Shown: positions 8,789-12,828 of the stretch, piece by piece | Layout of the letters: the number at the start of each line of letters is the position of its first letter | How positions within the stretch are numbered: the stretch's first letter is position 1 | Translations under genes and position numbers: made by a program | From: Desulfobacteraceae bacterium | GTDB taxonomy: Bacteria > Desulfobacterota > DSM-4660 > Desulfatiglandales > Desulfatiglandaceae | Reading direction: 5' to 3' | Assembly (NCBI GenBank): GCA_030612945.1 | Contig: JAUWMY010000021.1 | Span: 1 to 14,067, forward strand | DNA: 14,067 bases | The notes under the pieces: model-generated | What the model saw: only the letters and a program-made list of their open reading frames with translations | Told to the model about the DNA's origin: nothing | Database searches by the model: none

Positions 8789-9175
8789 CTACTTGATCTC
8801 GGCGGTAGCACCCGCTTCCTCAAGCTGACTCTTGATACTTTCTGCCTCATCCTTGGAGACTCCTTCTTTTACGGGGCCAGGTACGCTGTCTACAACTGCC
8901 TTAGCCTCTTTAAGGCCCAGACTTGTAATGGCACGGACAGCCTTGATAACCTGAATTTTCTTGTCCCCAACAGCAGACAACACCACATCAAACTCCGTCT
9001 GCTCCTCGGCCTCTGCTTGTGCTGCTTCGGCCGGCGCTGCCGCTGCCATGGCCATGGGAGCTGCAGCACTTACCCCAAATTTTTCTTCCAGTTCCTTTAC
9101 AAACTCTGAAAGATCAAGAACGGTCATGTTCGAAATATATTCAATAACATCTTCCTTTTTTATTTTTTCTGCCAT
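8789..9175 (-). CDS. rplL: 50S ribosomal protein L7/L12
   Basis: Multi-copy acidic stalk protein that recruits and activates the translational GTPases. The 128-residue product has the N-terminal dimerisation and L10-binding segment (about 1-33, KEDVIEYISNMTVLDLSEFV), an Ala/Glu-rich flexible hinge (about 36-58), and the C-terminal factor-binding domain (about 59-128) with KIQVIKAVRAITSLGLKEAK. Length is normal. It starts 36 bases after rplJ. The clearest Shine-Dalgarno, GGAGG (9189-9193), is 13 bases from the ATG, which is longer than usual; no alternative start fits the family N-terminus. Together with L10 it makes the L10(L12)n complex expected to bind the leader at 9808-9900. Confidence 0.98.
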   Translation of the reverse strand: MAEKIKKEDVIEYISNMTVLDLSEFVKELEEKFGVSAAAPMAMAAAAPAEAAQAEAEEQTEFDVVLSAVGDKKIQVIKAVRAITSLGLKEAKAVVDSVPGPVKEGVSKDEAESIKSQLEEAGATAEIK

Positions 9176-9211
9176 ATCTTACTTTTAACCTCCATCATTT
9201 CTCGTCACGCA

Positions 9212-9736
9212 TCAAGCGGACTCTTCTTTTTCCTGCTGAATGGCGTTTAACACATTCAATAGCTGTAAAATAACTCCATTTAAAACCCTGACCAACGCCG
9301 AGGGAACCCCCTGCATGGCAGATAAAGCCTGGGCCAGAAGTATGTCTTTGCCCGGTAATTCCGCCAACCTTCTTATGGCTTCCGCGTCGATTGCCCTGCC
9401 TGAAACCTGGCCGCTTTTAATTTCGAATTGTTTAAATTTCTTCGAGAACTCGACCAGAACCTTAGCGGGACTAATCACATCCTCATATGTCATCGCGACA
9501 CCTGAGGGTCCCTTCATTTGATCTGTCAACACCGCTGTGTCGGTTCCCTGGCAGGCCAACTTCAAAAGCCTGTTTTTTACTACCTGAAATTCAGCGCCCA
9601 CTTCTTTGAGACCTTTTCTCAATCGATTCATGGCTTCCACATTGAGGCCCTGGTAGTCTACAAGAAAAGTCCCCTCTGCTTTCTCAAAGCGGCTGCCAAA
9701 ATCGGCGACAAGCTTCTCTTTCTCTTCTCTATTCAT
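9212..9736 (-). CDS. rplJ: 50S ribosomal protein L10
   Basis: L10 anchors the L7/L12 dimers to 23S rRNA and, with L12, is the translational repressor of its own operon in bacteria. The frame is open further upstream, but the start chosen is the ATG at 9736, giving 174 residues that begin MNREEKEKLVADFGSRF. It is preceded by a strong AGGAGG (9742-9747) at 5-base spacing, and 174 is close to the usual 165-175. The longer version would add 21 residues (MIYFFAPLTLTCLSSS...) encoded by leader RNA and is rejected. The globular rRNA-binding N-terminal domain (about 1-130) includes FLVDYQGLNVEAMNRLRKGL; the C-terminal helix (about 135-174, ending NAIQQEKEESA) is the L12-binding tail. A regulatory leader lies directly upstream. 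Confidence 0.97.
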   Translation of the reverse strand: MNREEKEKLVADFGSRFEKAEGTFLVDYQGLNVEAMNRLRKGLKEVGAEFQVVKNRLLKLACQGTDTAVLTDQMKGPSGVAMTYEDVISPAKVLVEFSKKFKQFEIKSGQVSGRAIDAEAIRRLAELPGKDILLAQALSAMQGVPSALVRVLNGVILQLLNVLNAIQQEKEESA

Positions 9737-9739
9737 ATT

Positions 9740-9783
9740 CACCTCCTCTCTGCTCGACGATAGACATGTCAAAGTCAGAGGTG
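9740..9783 (-). promoter_or_regulatory. possible Shine-Dalgarno-sequestering hairpin before rplJ
   Basis: In the mRNA, CACCUC (9783-9778) is perfectly complementary to GAGGUG (9745-9740), which contains most of the rplJ Shine-Dalgarno. A neighbouring register, CUCUG with CAGAG, is also possible. Either would close a loop of about 30 bases and hide the ribosome site. It sits just downstream of the L10-binding fold, where repression of L10 synthesis would be expected to act. This comes from base complementarity only. Confidence 0.4.
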
Positions 9784-9807
9784 CAAAAAAATAAATCACC
9801 CTGTATA

Positions 9808-9900
9808 AGTCTCGGTAGGCTTACTCTTTAAGCACGTAACCACCGTTTTTGGGGAAATTTGGCCCCCATCCGGCTTTCATGACACCTACTGTCTTTGACT
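9808..9900 (-). promoter_or_regulatory. L10 leader, autoregulatory mRNA structure
   Basis: The minus-strand RNA has the paired signature of the bacterial L10 leader (Rfam family RF00557). AGUC (9900-9897) pairs with GACU (9811-9808), then an asymmetric internal loop AAAGACA/CGA, then GUAGG (9889-9885) pairs with CCUAC (9819-9815). This bulged, kink-turn-like element is the known type of binding site for the L10(L12)4 complex. Inside lies a second hairpin with CCG/CGG (9873-9871 and 9845-9843) and GGGG/CCCC (9867-9863 and 9854-9851). A competing pairing, GGUUAC (9841-9836) with GUAAGCC (9824-9818), would break the L10-binding stem. Position (72 bases before the rplJ start) and sequence both fit feedback control of rplJL(-rpoBC). 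Confidence 0.75.
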
Positions 9901-9918
9901 AAAAGATATACTACTACC

Positions 9919-9942
9919 CCTATTGAGCGATGCTCAATCAGG
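9919..9942 (-). other. stable hairpin in the rplA-rplJ spacer
   Basis: ATTGAGC (9922-9928) and GCTCAAT (9932-9938) form a perfect 7-base-pair stem with a 3-base loop, extended across one bulge by CCT/AGG (9919-9921 and 9940-9942). It lies just upstream of the L10 leader. It could be a processing site between the rplKA and rplJL messages or an operator; no U-run follows on the coding strand, so it is not an intrinsic terminator. Confidence 0.5.
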
Positions 9943-9944
9943 TT

Positions 9945-9973
9945 GTTATAGAATCAGTTCGCAATTTTTTACA
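9945..9973 (-). promoter_or_regulatory. weak candidate promoter for rplJL-rpoBC
   Basis: TATAAC (9945-9950) is a 5-of-6 match to a -10 hexamer. The hexamer 17 bases upstream (TGTAAA, 9968-9973) matches only 3 of 6 to TTGACA. Transcription would begin near 9938, at the foot of the hairpin at 9919-9942, and the message would carry the whole L10 leader. E. coli has an rplJ promoter in the corresponding spacer. The evidence here is thin. Confidence 0.25.
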
Positions 9974-9992
9974 GTCCCCAGCTTGCGGGGCT
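9973..9992. other. GC-rich hairpin after rplA
   Basis: CCCC (9976-9979) and GGGG (9987-9990) pair around a 7-base loop, with an outer AG/CT pair across one bulge. It stands 38 bases after the rplA stop codon. On the coding strand it is followed by GUAAAAAA rather than a U-run, so it is a 3'-end stabilising or processing structure at most. Confidence 0.4.
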
Positions 9993-10029
9993 ATGCCTTT
10001 ATTTTCAGTATCCTTGAATTTTAGTGATG

Positions 10030-10737
10030 TTATTTGTTTAAGAGATCCTTAACGTATGCGGGCTCTATCTTGATTCCCGGGCCCATACAGGTAGAGATGC
10101 CCATACTTCTGAGATAGGTCCCTTTGCTCGTAGGAGGTTTCAATCGCAGAATCGTATCCACAAAAGCAGCAATGTTCTCCAAAAGCTTTTCCACACCAAA
10201 TGAAACTTTGCCCATCGAGGCGTGAATGATGCCAGTTTTTTCAACTTTAAAATCTATCTTTCCCGCCTTAATCTCCTTCACTACCCTCGCTATATCAAAT
10301 GTGACAGTACCCAGTTTGGCGTTCGGCATCATGCCTCTCGGACCCAAAATACGTCCCAGTTTTCCAACAGAACTCATCATGTCCGGTGTGGCAATTGCCT
10401 TGTCGAATTCAAGCCATCCTTTCTGGATTTTTTCAACAAGTTCATCAGAACCTGCGTAATCTGCGCCTGCTTCAAGGGCCTCTTTCTCTTTTTCGCCCTT
10501 GGCAAAAGCGGCCACACGGACATCTTTTCCCACACCGTTGGGCAAAACGACGGTACCTCTAACCATTTGATCGGCATGCCTTGGATCCACCCCCAACCTA
10601 ACAGCCAGATCCACGCTTTCGTCAAATTTAGCATGCGCACAGTCTATTGCCAGTTGAACTGCCTCTTCGAAATTGTATCTCGTGAGTCTATCAATTTTTT
10701 GAACACTATCCTTGTGTTTTTTACCTACCCGGCCCAT
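10030..10737 (-). CDS. rplA: 50S ribosomal protein L1
   Basis: L1 forms the mobile stalk next to the ribosomal E site and in many bacteria represses translation of the L11 operon. The 235-residue product matches the usual length (about 230-235). Seen: MGRVGKKHKDS start, VDLAVRLGVDPRHADQMVRG (about 42-61), the domain II block with GKLGRILGPRGMMPNAK (about 125-141), and the C-terminal TSKGTYLRSMGISTCMGPGI, characteristic of the L1 RNA-binding fold. The ATG at 10737 follows a purine-rich AGGAAGG; the gene lies 19 bases after rplK and forms the rplK-rplA pair. I did not identify a specific L1-binding hairpin before rplK. Confidence 0.98.
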   Translation of the reverse strand: MGRVGKKHKDSVQKIDRLTRYNFEEAVQLAIDCAHAKFDESVDLAVRLGVDPRHADQMVRGTVVLPNGVGKDVRVAAFAKGEKEKEALEAGADYAGSDELVEKIQKGWLEFDKAIATPDMMSSVGKLGRILGPRGMMPNAKLGTVTFDIARVVKEIKAGKIDFKVEKTGIIHASMGKVSFGVEKLLENIAAFVDTILRLKPPTSKGTYLRSMGISTCMGPGIKIEPAYVKDLLNK

Positions 10738-10756
10738 ACCTGACCTTCCTCTCTTA

Positions 10757-11185
10757 TCAAGATTCGCTCACCGTAATACCCATACTTCTTGCCGTACCCT
10801 CAATTATCTTACCGGCAGCCTGTAAATCGTAAGCGTTCAAATCGTCAAACTTGAGCTTTGCGATTTCCTCCACCTGTTTTCGAGTCACATTTGCCACTTT
10901 TTCTCGGTTTGGTTCGGCTGAACCCTTGGCTATTTTTGCCACCTGCTTTAGAAGGACCGATGCTGGAGGGGTCTTAGTGATAAAGGAAAAAGATCTGTCG
11001 GCGTAAATTGTAATAACAACAGGAATAACCGTACCCAGTTGATCCTGTGTCTTTGCATTGAATGACTTGCAAAACTCTGCGATATTGACACCGTGCTGTC
11101 CTAACGCAGGACCGATGGGTGGTGACGGATTAGCCTGTCCTCCTTTCACCTGAAGCTTGATAGCCCCAATGACCTTCTTTGCCAT
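10757..11185 (-). CDS. rplK: 50S ribosomal protein L11
   Basis: L11 binds the GTPase-centre RNA of 23S rRNA (helices 43/44), the site of thiostrepton action and of RelA-dependent stringent signalling. The 142-residue product is full length. Seen: the proline-rich N-terminal segment GQANPSPPIGPALGQHGVNI (about 16-35), the linker with FITKTPPASVLLKQ (about 68-81), and the C-terminal RNA-binding domain ending AGKIIEGTARSMGITV. The ATG at 11185 has GAGG about 6 bases upstream. It starts only 12 bases after nusG, so nusG-rplK-rplA are probably translated from one message. Of 13 Ile codons only 2 are ATA, a useful contrast with tuf. Confidence 0.98.
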   Translation of the reverse strand: MAKKVIGAIKLQVKGGQANPSPPIGPALGQHGVNIAEFCKSFNAKTQDQLGTVIPVVITIYADRSFSFITKTPPASVLLKQVAKIAKGSAEPNREKVANVTRKQVEEIAKLKFDDLNAYDLQAAGKIIEGTARSMGITVSES

Positions 11186-11197
11186 GATTAACCTCTT

Positions 11198-11728
11198 TTA
11201 AACCTTATTTACCTGAATAAAATCCAGTTCTACAGGCGTTGCGCGCCCGAATATGGTGATAAGAACTCTCAATCTCTCTTTGTCCGGCTTAATTTCTTCC
11301 ACAACTCCCTGGAAGTTATTGAAAGGTCCATCAATTACTCTGACCTCATCCCCCTCATCAAAACGGTACTTTGGTTTTGGTTTGCTCACACCCTCTTCCA
11401 TCTGATGGAGAATTTGCTCTGCCTCTTCATCAGGAATAGGTGTGGGTTTAACCTCTCCACCAATAAATCCTGTCACCTTGGCGGTATCCTTTACTATGTG
11501 CCAGGTCTCTTCATTCAAGATCATTTGGACGAGAATGTATCCCGGAAAAAACTTCCTGGAAGAGGTTTTTTTCTGACCGCCTCGCAGCTCCATTACCTGT
11601 TCAGTAGGGACAACAATCTGGCCGAAGAATTCTTCCTTCCCGAGTGTCTTTATTCTCTCTTCCAGGTTCTTTTTTACCTTGTTCTCAAAACCTGAATAAG
11701 TATGAACTATATACCACCTTTGATCCAC
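11198..11728 (-). CDS. nusG: transcription termination/antitermination factor NusG (GTG start)
   Basis: NusG binds the RNA polymerase clamp through its N-terminal domain, suppresses pausing, and links to S10 or Rho through its KOW domain. With the GTG at 11728 the product is 176 residues (family about 175-181) and begins MDQRWYIVHTYSGFE, as NusG proteins do. Seen: the NGN domain with ELRGGQKK and RKFFPGYILVQM (58-69), GFIGG, and the C-terminal KOW domain (about 121-176, GDEVRVIDGPFNNFQGVVEE and FGRATPVELDF). An AGGT Shine-Dalgarno (11735-11738) lies 6 bases before the GTG. The frame extends upstream to a TTG at 11785, but those 19 extra residues are encoded largely by heptamer array C and have no Shine-Dalgarno, so the shorter form is preferred. 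Confidence 0.96.
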   Translation of the reverse strand: MDQRWYIVHTYSGFENKVKKNLEERIKTLGKEEFFGQIVVPTEQVMELRGGQKKTSSRKFFPGYILVQMILNEETWHIVKDTAKVTGFIGGEVKPTPIPDEEAEQILHQMEEGVSKPKPKYRFDEGDEVRVIDGPFNNFQGVVEEIKPDKERLRVLITIFGRATPVELDFIQVNKV

Positions 11729-11749
11729 ACCAACACCTGCTTTTTTTTG

Positions 11750-11805
11750 ATTGACTATTGACGATTGATAATCGACAATTTTCAATAGTCAATAGTCAAT
11801 TCTTA
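11750..11805. repeat. heptamer tandem array C, inverted halves (secE-nusG spacer)
   Basis: Eight 7-base units in register: ATTGACT, ATTGACG, ATTGATA, ATCGACA, ATTTTCA, ATAGTCA, ATAGTCA, ATTCTTA. TTGACTATTG (11751-11760) is an exact inverted repeat of CAATAGTCAA (11783-11792, and again 11790-11799), with a smaller CGATT/AATCG hairpin (11762-11774) inside. It ends 3 bases from the secE stop codon and has the same CAATTCTTA edge as array A. It stands 21 bases upstream of the nusG GTG. Confidence 0.85.
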
Positions 11806-11808
11806 ACT

Positions 11809-12183
11809 CTATCTCACAATATTCTTGAGAATTTTTATGAGGCCAAAATCCACCAGACCTAAGAATAAAGAAATGATAAGCGTAAGAACGATCACAACAG
11901 CCGTGGAGGCCAGCAATTCCTTTCGCGTGGGCCACTTGACCTTCTTTAACTCCATCTTTGCTTCTCTGAAAAACTGGGTCGCTTTACCAACATATTTCTT
12001 AATGGAACGGTCTCCTGTCACCTTTTTTTCAGATACTTTTTTGGAGTTCGTCCGGACAGGCTTTTGTTGCACCATTTCTTTTGGCAGCGACTTTACATTT
12101 GAATCCACGCCCTCAGTTTTTTTTGTGACGGAGTTCTTTTTCTTTGGTCGTTTTTTCTTTTGTCTCTGGCTCTGTTTTTTCAT
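11809..12183 (-). CDS. secE: preprotein translocase subunit SecE
   Basis: SecE clamps the SecY channel of the inner-membrane translocon. The ATG at 12183 gives 124 residues. Seen: a very basic N-terminal tail (about 1-60, MKKQSQRQKKKRPKKKNS), the amphipathic helix with ELKKVKWPTRKE (78-89), which is the family hallmark, then one membrane segment (about 91-117, ending LFLGLVDFGLIKIL). One transmembrane helix is the norm for bacterial SecE outside E. coli-type three-helix forms. The frame is open upstream to a TTG at 12243, but that extension has no Shine-Dalgarno and is encoded by repeat sequence. No Shine-Dalgarno precedes the ATG either: the bases abutting it are a partial repeat copy (12184-12211). 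It pairs with nusG as in most bacteria. Confidence 0.93.
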   Translation of the reverse strand: MKKQSQRQKKKRPKKKNSVTKKTEGVDSNVKSLPKEMVQQKPVRTNSKKVSEKKVTGDRSIKKYVGKATQFFREAKMELKKVKWPTRKELLASTAVVIVLTLIISLFLGLVDFGLIKILKNIVR

Positions 12184-12211
12184 ATCAATTTTGATTGATT
12201 CGTAAAAAGTC
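12184..12211. repeat. partial repeat-end copy abutting the secE start codon
   Basis: These 28 bases match 12315-12342, the left end and flank of the nearby MITE-like element, at 25 of 28 positions, including an identical TCGTAAAAAGTC. The copy begins at the base right before the secE ATG and so occupies the place where a Shine-Dalgarno should be. Confidence 0.8.
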
Positions 12212-12286
12212 ACGCAGTTAGGAATTTTGGGTAAAGTCCCCAATGCTAACTACTTATAATAATTCACAATCCCTAAATCCCTAAAT

Positions 12287-12312
12287 CCATGTAAAAAGGA
12301 CTTTTTACATGG
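12287..12312. repeat. perfect 12-base palindrome
   Basis: CCATGTAAAAAG and CTTTTTACATGG are exact inverted repeats separated by 2 bases. The GTAAAAAG word is shared with the ends of the adjacent element, suggesting common origin. It could form a hairpin in the tRNA-secE transcript; no U-run makes it a terminator. Just beyond it (12270-12288) the 8-base unit ATCCCTAA occurs twice in tandem. I see nothing else interpretable at 12212-12286. Confidence 0.7.
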
Positions 12313-12321
12313 GCATCAATT

Positions 12322-12458
12322 TTGATGAACTCGTAAAAAGTCGAAAAACACCATTTTTTGTCATTCCGGCGAAAGCCGGAATCCAGTTTTTTCAATTGGT
12401 TACAGAGTTCCTGGACTCCGATTTTCATCGGAGTGACGACTTTTTACGAGACCGTCAA
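12322..12458. mobile_element. MITE-like nested palindromic element
   Basis: Perfect 14-base terminal inverted repeats, CTCGTAAAAAGTCG (12330-12343) and CGACTTTTTACGAG (12437-12450), extend imperfectly to 22 bases (12322-12343, 12437-12458). Inside are two 27-base units (12360-12386 and 12411-12437) that are inverted copies of each other. Each is itself a hairpin: ATTCCGGC-GAAA-GCCGGAAT (12363-12382) and ACTCCGAT-TTTC-ATCGGAGT (12415-12434). TCAATTTT flanks the core on both sides (12316-12323 and 12455-12462) and might be a target duplication or part of the repeat. There is no coding capacity. The ATTCC...GGAAT layout resembles dispersed palindromic repeats such as Neisseria dRS3. Confidence 0.75.
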
Positions 12459-12475
12459 TTTTAGTATGCAAAAAA

Positions 12476-12552
12476 TGGCAGGCCAGGAGGGATTCGAACC
12501 CCCAACACCCGGATTTGGAGTCCGGTGCTCTAGCCGTTAGAGCTACTGGCCT
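12476..12552 (-). tRNA. tRNA-Trp (anticodon CCA)
   Basis: The minus strand folds as a complete cloverleaf. The acceptor stem is AGGCCAG (12552-12546) with CTGGCCT (12486-12480), then discriminator G and an encoded CCA (12478-12476). The D stem is GCTC/GAGC. The anticodon stem CCGGA/TCCGG carries loop CTCCAAA with anticodon CCA, and the T arm is GGGGG-TTCGAAT-CCCTC. A tRNA-Trp between tuf/rpmG and secE is a common arrangement. It is probably cut out of a tuf-rpmG-tRNA-secE transcript. Confidence 0.97.
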
Positions 12553-12559
12553 GCATAAA

Positions 12560-12658
12560 TTGTGTTTATTGTGTTTGCAGGGTTCATTGCGTTTATCTCA
12601 TCAACGCCATTCTTGTAAAAGCAACAAACCCAAAAGCATCAATAAACCCAACAAACAC
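12560..12658. repeat. nonamer tandem array with inverted halves (tRNA-Trp/rpmG spacer)
   Basis: On the plus strand 12560-12595 reads as four 9-base units (TTGTGTTTA, TTGTGTTTG, CAGGGTTCA, TTGCGTTTA). After three degenerate units, 12623-12658 reads as four units of the complementary kind (AACAAACCC, AAAAGCATC, AATAAACCC, AACAAACAC). Arms 12570-12589 and 12640-12659 are inverted repeats matching at 17 of 20 positions, so the spacer could fold into a long hairpin next to the tRNA. The whole 109-base spacer is accounted for by this array. Confidence 0.7.
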
Positions 12659-12661
12659 AGG

Positions 12662-12811
12662 CTACTTCGTTTCCTTATGAACTGTATGGGTCCTGCAAAA
12701 TGGACAATATTTTTTAAATGCCAGTTTATCTGGTGTTTTTCGCTTATTTTTTGTGACCGTATAATTTCTGTTCTTGCATCCTTCACAGGCCAGTGTAACT
12801 ATATCACGCAT
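12662..12811 (-). CDS. rpmG: 50S ribosomal protein L33 (zinc-binding type)
   Basis: L33 is a small protein near the E site of the large subunit. This 49-residue gene begins MRDIVTLACEGCKNRNYTVT and ends THTVHKETK. Two CxxC pairs (C9/C12 and C36/C39) identify the zinc-ribbon form. The motif ACEGCKNRNY is typical of L33. ATG at 12811; AAGGAG lies about 11 bases upstream and a second GGAG only 2 bases upstream, so the ribosome site is not ideal in either register. It lies 17 bases after tuf, and tuf-rpmG-tRNA-Trp-secE is a widely seen order. Confidence 0.95.
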   Translation of the reverse strand: MRDIVTLACEGCKNRNYTVTKNKRKTPDKLAFKKYCPFCRTHTVHKETK

Positions 12812-12828
12812 TGCTCCAAGGTCTCCTT

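Noticed and set aside
9737..9799. Longer L10 with 21 extra N-terminal residues
   Set aside because: The extension is leader sequence carrying the regulatory pairing and the strong Shine-Dalgarno for the ATG at 9736; family length and N-terminus fit the shorter form.
9973..9992. Intrinsic terminator after rplA
   Set aside because: The stem is good, but the coding strand continues GUAAAAAA with no U-run.
12184..12243. Longer SecE starting at TTG 12243
   Set aside because: There is no Shine-Dalgarno at the TTG and the extension is encoded by repeat sequence; the basic tail starting at ATG 12183 is more natural.
12212..12475. Sigma-70 promoter for secE-nusG in the repeat-rich spacer
   Set aside because: TTTACA within the palindrome is a decent -35, but the bases at 16-18 spacing (AATTAT-like) are a poor -10, so I do not call it.
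12560..12658. CRISPR-like array
   Set aside because: The units are 9 bases (7 in the other arrays) with no spacers, far too short for CRISPR repeats, and no cas genes are present.
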